Positions 1 to 14,900 of a DNA stretch of 64,000 bases are shown here, piece by piece. Under the pieces are notes generated by a model, which had not been told where the DNA came from, searched no databases, and was given only the letters and a program-made list of their open reading frames with translations. Location of the stretch: assembly GCA_905182985.1 (NCBI GenBank), contig CAJJDN010000127.1, positions 1 to 64,000 of the forward strand. Reading direction: 5' to 3'. The stretch is from Paramecium sonneborni (lineage: Eukaryota; Ciliophora; Oligohymenophorea; Peniculida; Parameciidae). A program made the translations under genes and the position numbers. Numbering within the stretch: the first letter of the stretch is position 1; the number at the start of each line of letters is the position of its first letter.

Positions 1-1398
1 CCCAATAGGAAAAAAAATTTAGTATTAACTATATTCTTGAATTTAAGTTGTAGAAGATAACTCTTATATTAAAGAATTCTGTAAATCTACAAAATGAGTA
101 CTAGGTAAAGAAGTAATTTAAACTGTAATTTCTTAATTTGATTATTTAAATGATGAATGTCCCTTATCTATTGACAAATTAATATCCAAAGGATAATTTT
201 CAAAGTTATTATCATCACTATTCCATTACCAATAAAATTTTGCATTGTTTTATTGGCCTGATAATGTTTTCGAAAAATTGAGATAAAACTGATCAATTTT
301 TCAATATTTTGGTTCTTTTAATAATTGTTTTATTAATTATTATTTAAAAAAATTTATTAAGGATACTGTTCAGATATAAATTAGTAAAATAATCATAAAA
401 TTATGTTTCATTATTTTCAATTAATTTAGGTATAATTAAGGTTTAAATATGATTATTTTTATTTTCAATCTTATCAAATTAAGTTGCTATGTTTTTTTTT
501 CCTTTTAATAGGTCTGGTAATTTTCTAATCAAATTCAAATATGATATCAAATGTTTCAAAATATTTAGTTTGTTTTTTTCAAGTTGTTTAATTTCTTCAG
601 AAATAGAATTATATTTTTCATCTAATCAAAGTTAATCTTATGCACATAATATAATTTTTAATTCGTGTGAATAATTCGCATAAAAATTTTAAACATATTA
701 ATTTCAAAATTCTGTTTCTAAAAATTATTATTTCAATCGATTAAAAATAAGGATTTTTGATCAATCAATTATTTTAGTTTTTTTATTTTCTGAAATGTAT
801 TTTTTATTTCTAATAATAGTTTTTTAATTTCTTCTAAATTTCTTTTTAATCCAATCTCTAAATAAATAAATAAATAAAAAGAATTCTTAATTCATTTTAG
901 AAATAAAGTAAATTTAAATTTCTACCGTAATACTATTTTTCCTTTAAAAATACTTATTTTTCTATTCCTTAAAATAGCCACAAATTTTCAATTACAAAAT
1001 GTTTTTCATTGTGGAAATTTAATTCTACAAAAAATTTTTCTTATAATTAAATATATTATTAATTATAAATCCATCTATTTATGATGAAATATAGAAACTA
1101 AAATGGTTGGTTCCATTAAATTATATGAAGCATTTTTGTGGATGGTCCAACAATCCACAAATTATTATTAAAACAAAAATTATCCCCATAGCATGATTTT
1201 GGATTTATCAGTTACAGTTATCTACTTAATTGGAAAAAATATTAACAGTATTTCATTTTTCAAACTTGGAATTCCTTCATTATAACCCTCATATATCATA
1301 TCCATTTCTTAAATTCATACTAAAATATTATATTATTTTATATTTAAATAAGAATCAATAGTAATAGAAATTAATTTTTTTAAATAAATAAATAAATA
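1..1398. other. AT-rich stretch without a recognisable gene
   Basis: No ORF with the ciliate code is long or conserved enough to call. Short open pieces occur on both strands (for example a minus-strand fragment near 1140-1250) but they are broken by TGA and show no motif I recognise. It could be decayed sequence adjoining the WD-repeat relic that follows. Confidence 0.5.
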
Positions 1399-2602
1399 AT
1401 GAATTGTACTTATCATATTAAAAATCATGTATCATTTATATGTATAGATATTCACAAGGTGTTAATATTAAAGAAAACTGTGCGCTGAATGCCTTTATGA
1501 ACATGAAGTGAATTTTAACAAACAAGCAGTTCCAATTGATAGATTTGGAGAAATGGTTTTAAACAAACTAAAAGAATTTAAACTAAATGAGACAACTGAG
1601 TTTATTAACTACAGAATGAATTTTAAATATATGGTCTCTTAAATTGAAAGTATAATGAAAAAAAATTGGGAAGATTTAATGAAATTAATAAACTAATTTT
1701 TGATATGATTGAACAGGAAAATAAATCATACATAAACCTTTTTAATGAAAATTAGAATCTTGCAGAGTCTTCTTATACTGATTTAGAAAAATTGGTATAA
1801 ATTTTAGGAGGAAACACATTAAATTTATGGAATGCTTAGAAAACTTATATAGCAGAAAAACCACCAATGTAAAAAAAATAAATGAGGATTTATGTTGATT
1901 TGGAATATTAATAATAGTAATTAATTAATTTGTTCATAAAAAGTATAAAAACACAAAGGTCGCATAAATTGCCTAATTATAAATAATAATGAGGATATTC
2001 TAATCTCAAGTAGTAATGATAAAACTATTAAGTTTTGGACTAAGCAAAATGAATGAGTCTGTTAATAAACAATCAAAGATCATCAACATTGGGTGTATTA
2101 ATTAAATTTAAATGAATAATAAAATAAAGTTATTTCATGTGGATGGGATCAATTAATATTAATAATTGAATATTCAAAATAAAATAAAAAGTGGATTGTA
2201 ATATAAAAAATTAAAGTTGATTGTTAAGGAATGTGATTATGCTTTATTAACGATAATCTTTTCACATTTTAACCTTATAAAGGTAATTCATTGCTTATCT
2301 ATGAGATGAATAGTTTTAATAAACTATTTATTAACACTAAACATGTTACTCTGGATCAAGATGATAATGATGGTGTTGTATTCTTTCCATAATAATATAT
2401 AAAATCAAAATAGTTACTTGTGAGTAAACGTAATAATATCAATTTGATAAGAAAGTCAGAAAATGGAGAATTTAAATTTGAGTATTCTATTAAATTTGGC
2501 AATATAAATTTATTCGGGTAAATGAATGATATTGGAGACTATTTGATTACTTGGGATAATTCATCAAAAGAGATCTAAATATGGAAATACATAGAAAAAT
2601 GA
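1399..2602 (+). pseudogene. decayed B-box-like / WD-repeat protein
   Basis: With TAA/TAG read as Gln, the pieces make one protein of a type seen in Paramecium. The N-terminus has CxxH/CxxC zinc-type pairs (MNCTYH near the start, LCAECLYEHE near 1480). A helical region follows, then WD-like repeats (SSSNDKTIKFW near 2010, VISCGWDQL near 2130), ending with IQIWKYIEK before TGA at 2600. The frame breaks near 1460, near 1690 and again near 1910. In-frame TGA also interrupts it near 2053 and 2236, both at places where the repeat pattern expects Trp (TGG). These lesions make it a relic rather than a spliced gene. The family assignment is by pattern only. Confidence 0.7.
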
Positions 2603-3779
2603 GTATATAAAAATATTTATATATAAAATTTAACAATAACCAATTTATTTTAAGATTTTTTTAAGTTTAGACTATTTTGATAAAAAACTAATTATTAAAA
2701 TAGTTTTAATCAACAGATTTGCAAATAGATAAACAGAAATTCTTAGTTATAATTTAGTAAGAGCAAGTAAATAAAGAATTACTAAGCATTAAATAGGCTT
2801 ATTTTAAGCTAATGAAAAATAAAGAAAAAGAATAGGAATTATAAGAATAATAAAGATGAAAGATGAAATAGAAGTCTTGGGGTAGGCTATTCTATATTAA
2901 AACAATAGAATAAAAACTATTTAATATAAAATACAAAATAATCACTTTTGTTAATAGAATGAATATTAATGAAGTTTAATTATAATATAAGTATTATATT
3001 ATTAATTTATATATTTGATAGAGGAATGGTAAGATTCAATAAATTTAAAAGCTCTAAAAAGTTGATTTATATTCTTAGAATCTATCTTTTAATTCAAATT
3101 TAATATGTTCCAGAATATATTCATTCAATAATAGAATCGCTTAAATTTGAAGATTCAGAGTAATAATCTTGAGTAAAATTATTTTTATTGTTTAATATTT
3201 CATTAAACACAACTTAACAACCTTTTTTTTTCGAAATTTTAGAAATCAATTACCAAAATTAAATGATTTATTTTTACCAAAAACTTCTTTTCTATAAAAT
3301 ATGATATGTGAGTAAAAATTATCAAGTACTATTCTTTTAGCTATATAAATAAAAAGAAAATTTTTTAATTTTATGTTCAAATGATACAAAGGGTAAATCC
3401 TGGATTGTCTGTTACCATAATATTATGTTTAAATTACAAAAATTTTGAACTATATTACTTTCATTCTATCTAAATCCATTCCTAATTTTGCATTTTTTTG
3501 GATTAAAAATGTACTTAATGTCTAACAGAGTTAATTAGGTTTGCATTATCTAAATTTAAATTTGCTATTTTTAATAAAAAATATAAAAAGAAAAGCAATC
3601 AGAATTTTTTTCATTTTTAAATTAAATAATAAAATTTTTATTATTCTAATATTTTATTTTAATTCTGGTTTTTAAGATGCAAGTTAATCAAAAATCTATT
3701 AAAATACAAACATCTTTTATATTTAAATTATCAATTTTTATTATAGCATAATTATCCATTCATCTTTTATTTTAGAATT
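2603..3779. other. intergenic / decayed sequence
   Basis: An open stretch on the plus strand near 2690-2860 reads as a Gln/Lys-rich helical peptide without a start or a recognisable motif. The rest is low-complexity AT-rich DNA. It may be degraded coding sequence between the two relics. Confidence 0.4.
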
Positions 3780-4860
3780 GACTAATGTTTAAACTTGATC
3801 AATATTGTTTTATTCAAATTCTAATTAACCAATTAATTGGAGTAAATCAATTTTTGGTAATGAAACTTGTGATTAAAAAATGCTGGCACAATCAATTAGA
3901 AAATCATTAATTAATAATTAATCTATCAAATTATTTATCTATGGGTAATCTTCAGCAAGAGAAACATTAATTTTCCATGTATTTAAGTGGTGGAGGCAAG
4001 AGAAAATTATGTTTGGATATTACTTTGATTGAAAATTCTTAAGTTCTTCTTTTGAATGAACCTACTACTAACAAACATAGAAGATATTGAAACAAATCAA
4101 ATAAGATCGATGTATTATATTAACTACTCATCTTTTGGAAGAAGCTTGAGAACTTTCAGATTATGTCGGTATACTGTTTTTGGAACAGTTGATTATATAA
4201 AAAAACAATTCTCAGTAGGATAAAATATACTAATTGCATTAAAAACAGATCTTAGATTAGAATTAATCAAATTTACAATAAATTCGTCAAAATGAAATCA
4301 ATTTTCTTTCTTAAAATAGAAATCTTAAGTTAAATATCCCTTTAAGTAATAGTAGAAATATTGCTACTGCTTTGAAATATTTGGAAACAGCAGAAAATAT
4401 TAATATATAATTTGAATTGACAACACTTGAAGATGCTTTAAATTGCATGGATTTTTATATTAGGATTTGTTTCCTGCTTTCATACTATTAATCAAAGTAT
4501 CGTCATGGGAAGCTATGCTTTGATCAAGTTAATAATGATCAACTAGCAATCCTCAATATTTCTATTAACTTGTTATACTTTTTGAATAGTTTCTATTTTT
4601 AATAGTTTTTCTAATAACTCAATAAATAGGTAGATATAAATAAGACAATTTTTTAGTTTATTTCAGAATGATATAAATAAATACAATATTTTCAATTGCA
4701 CTTAATTATCATAGTCGTCATTGAAATTTAAAAACTTAAAAAAAGAATATTTCAATTACAAATTATGAAACTCAAAAAGATGAAGTTGATTTCAGAATAT
4801 TTAATCAACTCTTAGTTGGATGTGCTTTAATTGGAAGCCTTATATTATAGGCTTTCAAGT
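3780..4860 (+). pseudogene. decayed ABC transporter (ABCA-like) fragment
   Basis: Fragments in several frames spell the second half of an ABC ATPase domain. They include the signature LSGGGKRKL near 3987, a Walker B region LLLNEPTT near 4050 with the usual Asp changed to Asn, the H-loop region ILTTHLLEEA near 4118, and the ABCA-type tail FELTTLEDAL near 4412. Hydrophobic pieces after 4450 look like the following membrane domain. Frames change several times and TGA interrupts the H-loop region, and I found no Walker A. The order (signature, Walker B, H-loop, C-terminal regulatory piece) is that of ABCA transporters. The ends are approximate. Confidence 0.65.
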
Positions 4861-5920
4861 TTTTGGTTTCAACTATCTGCCTCTTCATAGTTCCCTCCTT
4901 ATTTAAGCTATAAGTAAAAATTTTCAACAGGACATAAACATTTAAAGAAAAAGAAATTTTTAGAAAATAAATGATTAAACAGAATTTTAATCTTTTCCAT
5001 AAGAAGATATTTTATAACAAGCATAATATAAGTTTAATTTAAAGATATGGTGAATGAAATCATATTTATTTCAAAGCAAAAATTGATCAAATAAAAATTA
5101 CGAATACTTTCTTCTTTAGTTATGGAAAATAAGAATATTCATTTTAGAGCCCTAATAATAAGAAGATTCGAACTCATCATAAAAATAGAGATCTTTTAAA
5201 ATAGATTGTATGTTAATTTAAAAACCACCTATAAAATTTTAAAATACAAGAAGATTTATTACTAGAAATCATTTTGAATTTTACGTCTTATTGAAAAGGA
5301 ATTTACTTCTGAATTGTAACATTAATACCAAATAATTCGGTTTAATTACTATTTTGCATGTATTCTTGGTAGATAAAACACTTAAGGTTTTCAAACATTC
5401 TTACTTTCAATTTTTTTATAAATAGAAGGAAAAATTAATGCTAAATAGTACAAACAACATCTTTATTTTTATTATTTAAAATAATAATTTAGAGTTATTA
5501 TTATAAATTAACATTTTTTATATAACAAATTATTAAACATTCAATTTTTCTCTAAATTAATGCAATTGACTGTTGATTGATTTAAAAATAGAAAAAAAAC
5601 ATCCAAAATTTGGATTGTCACATAAAAATAACAAAATAATAAATACTTTTTAAAGTGTGTCTCTGTTTAAAGGATTGAACATTGAAAATGCAAAATATCT
5701 AATTTTGTGTGTAAAAGCATTTACGAAATTCAAATTTTATATATTAGCCTTAAATAAGTAAATAAAAGCAAAAATTATTCAATACTACAAAATAAATTCA
5801 AACCCGAATTCTTCCAAGATTTTATCATTTATATATTTTTAGGATTTAAAAAAATATATTATTATAATTTATATGTCTTAAGAATATATAATTTAAATTT
5901 TAAATATGATAAACGATAAA
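4861..5920. other. intergenic / possible remains of the ABC transporter
   Basis: AT-rich sequence with only short broken ORFs. Some hydrophobic pieces on the plus strand may be more of the degraded transporter. Nothing else is recognisable before the 3' end of the HECT gene. Confidence 0.4.
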
Positions 5921-8900
5921 TCATCCTCTCTAAAAGTTGTCGTTTTCATCATTTAAGGCTAATTCTAATTTTTCTCTTAAGATTTCTTCAGAATCATAAG
6001 CTGGAATTACTAAGCGATTGAAACTTTGTAAAATACTATAGAATTATACCATGTATATGCCTCAGGAAATTTACAATTGATATCAGTTATATGATCTCTA
6101 ATTAAAATTTCGATTGGTCTCACTAAATCTTAAAATCCTCCAGCTGGTACAAGGTTAGTACCTAGAGATGCTTTAATATGTTACCTGTAACAAAATTTAC
6201 AAACCTAGCTAGCATATCTTAATTGAAAGTTCTTAATATGTTTTCAAGCCATCTAATTAATTAAATATCTGCTTGATTATACTTAAGATTCTAGATAAGA
6301 TCCTCAACTAAAAACATAATTTAATATAATTTACCATTAATATATTCCTAACCGCAAAACAATTTCTTAAATTAAGATAAATCAAAAATTGCAATAAGAT
6401 TTTTAGGTATTATTGTATAAAATCCTTTTTAAATGGCTTTCATTTAAGGTTCAATGTTTTTTGCCATATATTAATGGCAATATTTTTTTATAAATTCTTT
6501 TTTAGTTTCGTCTGTAACTTAAATATCTTTTCCTCCTGGTATTAATTCTTTTTCTTCTCCTTTCTTAGTACAATATGTAAAAACACAATCAAGTTTGGAA
6601 ATATTATTATTATCCTTAATGTATTTCATGCTTTTATATAAATCTTCATCAAAATCATTTATAAACAAATTAATACCCAAAATATGTTTAAAAAAGTAGT
6701 TAGGATATTTTACATAAATTAAACAGTCTTACATAATAGCTTTTGCAAAAATCTTTCCAATAAATTCAAATTTATTAAGATGATGATCATCATTAAATTC
6801 CGTATTAATCTCATAAAATGATCGATTAGGAGTATGTATAAATAATTAATGTTATGGTACTACGAATTCCTATGTAAGAATTTTAAACCAATGCCTTCTT
6901 GGACCTCCAAGATCTTAAGCATTTTGTCCAACAAAATTGATGGCAAAATCTCTTTTAAGTTGATTAGAATCCAAATTTCTAATAAATCTGTATGAATCTT
7001 AAAAAACTGTATCCATATTTATTTAGATTAAGAGCTCATCTCTTAATCTTATTTAATCAATATTATTCCTAAAATAAATTTTCTTAACTTCAAAACTGAT
7101 TATATTAGAATGCTATTTAAAAAAATATTCTAGAAAACTTCTTTTTCTTAAATTACAGTTTATCCCTTCTAACTTTGACATAGTAGCTTTTTATATTTCT
7201 ATTTGCTCTTTTATAATACTGTTGATATAAACTTTACCATCCTAACCAAGTTTTTTGAATAATTTTTTAAAGTCAAAACCATTGTGATCTTATGAGGAAC
7301 TTGATAATTACATTTAAGATAATTAAAGAACTTAAAAACTATCTGACTAAGACTCGGTTGGGTTAATAATTTCACTTAAAATAAAAATAATTTCAATATA
7401 AGGTAATAAAGATGAGTTATATTCTTATTAAGACTAAATACTAGAAATAATTTTTTCTATGTTTTTCCAGAATTGTTCAAATTCAGACGTTTCCTAAATC
7501 CAAAGCCAATGCTTTTTTAAGTTAGAGTTTGCATTTTTCTAATTATATTATAAATGATAAATAAGTTAAAATATTTTCTTTATTCCATCACCTTAAACTG
7601 TAATTTAATCATTTGTATCATTTTATTTTATGTGTTTATCTATATTCTATACTACTTGTTTTAAATCTTTCTTAATTAGTATTTAAAATTTCACGATATT
7701 GTCATCATTTTTGAAAATAATTGATATAAACTTAATTAATTACTAAATTCTTTAATTATTGTTCTCTTACTTAAAAAGAGTGTATAAAGGCTCAAATCGT
7801 TAAAAATTAAATTTTTCTATATTTTATTCATTCTTTAGGAAGTTTCGGAACACTTTTAAGAGTAATTCTAAATTGTTGTCCTGCTTCCACCAAAATAATA
7901 AATTGGTCATAATTTTGAAGTTTTAAGAGGATAAATTATTTTTTGAAGTTTTTTCTACATTTAATAAATTTTATAAAATTTTGGGTGAAATAAACTTCGA
8001 ATAATAATTAAAATCATTTACTATCAAAGTTCTCGTAACAATAAACATATCTTTGTCAACATTTTGTTTTTTTATTATGTCCAATTTATTAATAAGATAA
8101 TCAATTATTTAATTGGCTATTGAAGATGAATTACTTAAATTCATCAAAAAGGAATTTATTAAGTCATCAAAATTATCATCTACCTATAAAATTTTTGTAA
8201 CAAGTTATAAAAATTAGTCATCGACGAAACCTAATAATTTTAGTGTCTATTTCCTGCCATTCTGAACAGACTTTATCTTATTTTGTATTTGAGTGTATAA
8301 TGCTAACCAATTTTAATCATCTAGTTAAATTTGCTACTCATAGATTTATTATTAGAAATTATCTTTATGATCAATATTTAAAATCTGAACCTTTGAGTTT
8401 AAATATATTTCGTTTTACCAAAGTCTAGTACTAGACCAAATAGGTAATTCAGTTTAACCTGGCAATAGTTTTTTAAATTAGCTTAATAATTGTTAAAATT
8501 ATTAAGGTAATTAAATCTTGAAATCTATATTAAAATATCCAGAATTACAAAGAAATTCATCTTTTTTATCATCCATATGATAATTTTTGAATTTTTGAAT
8601 TTCTAAATTATTTTTATTTGAAGATAAATTTTATTTGACCTAATAATTTTCATCTAGATCTACCCAATTAATTGATTCTTATTCTATTGCTTCAGCACAA
8701 ATTTCAAATTAATTTTCATAATTTTCAATGTTCATTTATTAATTACATGAAATTTCTTATTCCTCTTCCATCTAAGCTTCATCAAATAATTTTCCATTTT
8801 TAATTGTTAATAGAGGCCATTTTTAAAATAGAAGCTTAACTATGTTTTGTTTTACTCGATCTTGAAAATGTAACATAAAATTTGAAAATATTTAATGATT

Positions 8901-11900
8901 GATCTTTGCTGAACTCATTTAGAAAGAATTAACTTAAATCGGTTCAGTTTTATCTAAAAGTAAATTTATAGCAACACTATAAAGCATATTTAAAGTGTTA
9001 AGAATGAAAAATAATTGATTTTTGTAAATAAAATGTTATCTAATATCGAAATTTTTAATTCCCTCTATATAAGTTTTAATAAAATTAAATGAGTTTTAAG
9101 GGTCGTTAATATTTTGAATACAAATTTTTGCAACAGATTTTATTTACAATAAATTCATTAAAATATTAGAAAACTGACATACTTTGTCATCTAAAACTTT
9201 AATAGATTTACTAATCTCAACAAATAACTCCCTTATTATTAATCTTCTAATATCATATGCAAAAGGAACAATTACATTATCAGATTTCCTATAAAGAACT
9301 AAATTATCCAAACATATATAAAATATAAAATTATTAGATGGATTTATAAATCTTGTTATTAATGTTAGGAATGAAATTTTAGAGGTGATTTTTGAAGAAT
9401 CAATTCCTCTATAATATTTTTCTAGAAAGTTGCTACAATTAATTTTTAAGAGATATGGTAAAAGTATTGGAAATTTTTAAATAAGTAGCTATAAAACATC
9501 AAATATAGTATTCCAATGATATTGATATTGTTAATTATTTTAAAAATAAGATTCTATCATTTGTTAAACTAAAAGTCTTATAAGAATTTATGTTTCTTAT
9601 TTAGGTTTGAAATTAACTTGTAAGATTGGATTTCCATTTGTACTCATACAATTTAATGTATTAAGAGCAATACCTTTTTTTAAAATTAAATTTTCATCAT
9701 TTACTTATTCTTCAAATAATTAAATCATTATATACGTAAAATCTTCCTTATACAAGTTCTCTTTTTAAAGATCTAACAAAGCTGTGTGATTTTTTGATAT
9801 TTTTAATTGTTCCTTTGTATATACATTATAGTATGTTGGTTGAAAGCAAATTGGATATGTGTTTTAATTATAATAATATTGCTATTATAAATTTTAATTA
9901 GTTTTTTGGATTTAGTTCTTTTCTTAATTAAAAAGTATATTCTTTATTTATGTTTCTAATTAAACTCTTATTAAAGTTTAATCATATACTATAGACATGG
10001 CTAATTTTGAAAGACTAAAAAATTGATATTTATAATCTCCTTTCAATTTAAATAAAGTTTCCAAAACATTCTCTTTACAAACAAATTCATTTAGTAATTT
10101 TTTACTTTTTTAGAAAACTTTCACAAAAATTTCAATACAAATTTTTGAAGTTGTATGATTTTTAACATTAGAATCAATTAAGATTTTTTTTATTCTATTT
10201 AAAACTAAAACAAGGATATTATAATCATCTGTATTTAATTTATATAAATTGGCTAGACTAAAATTAATAGCTAAGAATCCTTATTATTCTAATTAATCTT
10301 CTTTTTTCAGCAAAACATCAAGTAATTTAAGTAGTTCAAAAATAAATTAATCTTGATCTTTTGGTAAATTATTTTATTTGTAAAGCAAGTGTAAAGCTAC
10401 AATTAAACTATTGATATTCGCAATAGGTTGACTTAATATCTATTAGTGCTCTTATCCATTTCCTTTGAAATTTAATTTTATATTGAATAGCTGATATACT
10501 ATTAGTTCTAAACAATTATAGAGTTCAAGTTCATCTATTTATATATCCAAGTCTTATAAGATATCTATTACAGAATTTGGTAAAAGGAAAAAAGATCTCT
10601 AAATACAATTCCTGAGAGTTTCTTATTCTATTTCTATATAGATCAAATTTTATACTGTTTCATCAATCTATTAATTATTCAATTTTTGTAGATTTTGTCC
10701 ATTAATGAATNATACAATTTAATGTATTAAGAGCAATACCTTTTTTTAAAATTAAATTTTCATCATTTACTTATTCTTCAAATAATTAAATCATTATATA
10801 CGTAAAATCTTCCTTATACAAGTTCTCTTTTTAAAGATCTAACAAAGCTGTGTGATTTTTTGATATTTTTAATTGTTCCTTTGTATATACATTATAGTAT
10901 GTTGGTTGAAAGCAAATTGGATATGTGTTTTAATTATAATAATATTGCTATTATAAATTTTAATTAGTTTTTTGGATTTAGTTCTTTTCTTAATTAAAAA
11001 GTATATTCTTTATTTATGTTTCTAATTAAACTCTTATTAAAGTTTAATCATATACTATAGACATGGCTAATTTTGAAAGACTAAAAAATTGATATTTATA
11101 ATCTCCTTTCAATTTAAATAAAGTTTCCAAAACATTCTCTTTACAAACAAATTCATTTAGTAATTTTTTACTTTTTTAGAAAACTTTCACAAAAATTTCA
11201 ATACAAATTTTTGAAGTTGTATGATTTTTAACATTAGAATCAATTAAGATTTTTTTTATTCTATTTAAAACTAAAACAAGGATATTATAATCATCTGTAT
11301 TTAATTTATATAAATTGGCTAGACTAAAATTAATAGCTAAGAATCCTTATTATTCTAATTAATCTTCTTTTTTCAGCAAAACATCAAGTAATTTAAGTAG
11401 TTCAAAAATAAATTAATCTTGATCTTTTGGTAAATTATTTTATTTGTAAAGCAAGTGTAAAGCTACAATTAAACTATTGATATTCGCAATAGGTTGACTT
11501 AATATCTATTAGTGCTCTTATCCATTTCCTTTGAAATTTAATTTTATATTGAATAGCTGATATACTATTAGTTCTAAACAATTATAGAGTTCAAGTTCAT
11601 CTATTTATATATCCAAGTCTTATAAGATATCTATTACAGAATTTGGTAAAAGGAAAAAAGATCTCTAAATACAATTCCTGAGAGTTTCTTATTCTATTTC
11701 TATATAGATCAAATTTTATACTGTTTCATCAATCTATTAATTATTCAATTTTTGTAGATTTTGTCCATTAATGAATTATTACCTACTCATTGCTTCATAG
11801 TTTAAAAAATCTTAGGCTGTCTTAAAATCAGGATTTTAATTAAGAATCAGATTTATATATTGCCTTTCAAGCCCTGTTTTTTCTAATTTTTTTATTAGGT

Positions 11901-14900
11901 CTAGGTCTTTATTTTTCGATTAAAGCGAGTGATTATTGTTTTTTGGATCCAAAAAATTTTATCTCTGCATTAACTATCCTTAGAGCAATAAATATTACTA
12001 AATTGTTTTAATGCTTTGGTGTGATGAATTTTATATTATTGAAATATATTTCTAAATATCTTGGATCATTTTTATTTTTATTGATAAACTATTACTTAAT
12101 CTAGAACAATCATATAATAATTTAAGTATATCTTCAAAGTTTTTTATTAGTTGTATATTTGGGTTAACAGATTTTATTATGTAGTTCTCCAGAGTGTTAT
12201 GCAAATTGTCGCTTAATTTAGAATTCATAATCATATTTTGAATCTCAAAACCAAATTTAGAAATTTTTTTTATAATTTAACTAAGCATTTAAAGAGCTAT
12301 TTCAGGACCATAATTTAAAATTTTAGTAAAAAAACTATCTACAAATTAGACAATTTTTTTTTTATCTTAAAATTTAAAAATTAACTAAATTATGAGACTA
12401 AGTAAGTATGTACATGGATGATCTGGATGATCTTATTGTTTTATTTTAGCAATCTTACTCTCCTAATTTCTTAATTATGAGTTAATTAGAATTTCAAATA
12501 TGAAAATACATTTATCTAATAAATCTGGTTTGAAAATTTAATTTTCAATTGTTTCCCCTATCTCTCTAAAATAATGTAAAATTTCAGAAAACTAAGAAGT
12601 TTCTTAATAAATTTAAGGAGAGCATTTGTCAAGGAAATTTTATTTATTTAAAACTATAAATTATGTTTTGTCTAAAGAGCATTCCCTTAATTTTATTAAC
12701 TCTAATACCTTTATTAGACATTTTTTAGGATCAAGACCAAAAAATTCGAAATCTTTAAATTATGGAATCTTGAATAACATCATAAAAATATCAAAATATT
12801 CTTCAGAATATAGCATTTGATTATTCCAAGTGATTTCCTTTATAAATTATTCTATTGCTTCCTTTTTCTTAATAATCTTATGAAATTAAGATTCAAATTA
12901 AGAATCAGAATAATTTAATTGATTCTATCTATCAGATAATTATTCTATTAGTATTTATAATACTTTGATGAATTTTTGATTAATTAATTTTATTGTTTGT
13001 TCTTTGTGAATTGAATCTTTTACATATTTTTTTATTTTTTTGGCTAAATCTTTTAATGCCTCATTATTAATTAGTTCTTGAGTAATAAAATGATATAATA
13101 AGACGTTATCAATAAATGTTATTATGTCATTATTAAATTTCTAAAATCCATTTTCTTGTTGGGAAATCATTTAATAAAAATCAAGAATATTTTTCATTTT
13201 TTTTGTGGTTAATTCAACCATTTCAATTTTTTAAATAATTTTATTCAAGAAATCAGGTAAGTTGGTCTCAATAGTTTTGACAGTTAATTAAGGAGCAGCT
13301 TATAATAATTTAGATACTAATTTAAATGTTATTTCTATTGTTTTGTTTAATTAAATTGTTTGCTGTAATGAATTTAGTATAATACCTAATAGATTAGAAC
13401 TTAAAATCTTTGTAGCTAAAACAGAGCCTCTATTTAAATTATTATTCAATATTTCATATTCCTCTATCATGTTATGAGTTGACTTAAAAAATTTAGTATC
13501 AAAAACTTAAATTATAGCTTCAATAACACCAGAAATAATTTCATCTGCTTCTGCCATCGTTATTTATATATAACCTTTTTCAGTAGGTTTTTACAAACTC
13601 AGACTTTAATTAATGTAGTATTCAGCTCTTATTAAAAGATAATCGAAAATCTAATAATTTCTTTGTAGATCTGAACATTTAGATAAAAAACTTAAAAGAC
13701 TTATTGCTAAAATTAATGATTAAGGAGGTAGCATTAATTTATTATCTTCAATACTCAAAGATCTTTTTAAAATTTTTAATATTTCATTTGTGAATTAATA
13801 TTTTACAAAGAATTAAGTAAATGATGAAGTTTTGAAAAACTTAAAGATACTACTACTTATCAATTCGTTTCTAGCTATTCGTTCATTCATAATTTAAGTA
13901 GAGTATTTTAAAGGATAACCAAGAATTTATTCATTTTATTCTATATGTTGCATAGACAAAACACCTGAAATAAGTGCTAATAGTTCTTCGTCTTTTTTTT
14001 TATTATAAAAGTAATTGATATTATTTGAATAAGATAAAAGTAACTCTTTTAATACAAGTGCATCAATTGTTTCAAGCTTAAATAAATTAAAATTCTCAAC
14101 AAATTTAAAATCCGTAACTTCATAATTGAATTCTCGAGGAAAATTCTTATTAGATTCCAAAAAATTTTGAAGATATTAAAAAGATTTTAAATGCAATTTG
14201 ATAATGATATTTCTGGTTTATTCTGTGGTCTCTTTTGAATTTGAAAGTAATCCTCGTCTAATCAGTATTTTATATTTAAGAATCTCAATAAGTGGTGAAA
14301 AATTTTAATCATGCATGTTTAATAGTTTTCTTGACAAATTGAGTGCTGAAATGGAATTATCATCAATTATTTGAATTGTCTATAAATATATATTTTATTA
14401 ATACTTTAATTTAGATCTCTCCTTATAGTCTATTTGTTTGAATACAACACTAAGAGAATTATTCATAACTTTTCATTAAATTAGTTGGTAGATAATATTC
14501 TATATCATATTACAGTTTTTCAATTGGATAATTAGTCATTGATTTATATTTTGCATCTTAGTGATAATAATCAATCAAATCTATTTTTTTGGAAGCTTAA
14601 GAGTTAAGATGATCATATAATATTTTGTAGAAATAAAGAATTCTTAGATTTAAATCTTGTCTATCTTTAAAATTGAATTGTTTCAATATCTATAAAACGT
14701 ATTCATAAATACGTAAATCATCTGTATACTCAATTATATCAATTAAATGTTTATAAGACTTGAAATTTATCCTTAAAAAATTATTATAGGATTACTTAAA
14801 ATCAGAATTAAAATGCATTCCTTATTCAATAAATTTTAAAACCTTAGAGCAGTCAAACCAAGAATTATTTTACAATTCTCCTACTACTTTTTCTAAGTTT

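Noticed and set aside
1..9. CCCAATAGG at the very left edge as a telomere remnant
   Set aside because: Paramecium telomeres are repeated C4A2/C3A3 units; one non-repeated partial match is not evidence.
1399..2602. TGA read as Trp or selenocysteine in the broken genes
   Set aside because: TGA ends every intact gene in the window, and the broken genes also carry frame shifts.
9646..11776. Tandem duplication or transposon inside the HECT gene
   Set aside because: The copies look identical, have no terminal repeats or target duplication, and are joined by a single N; contig overlap explains it better.
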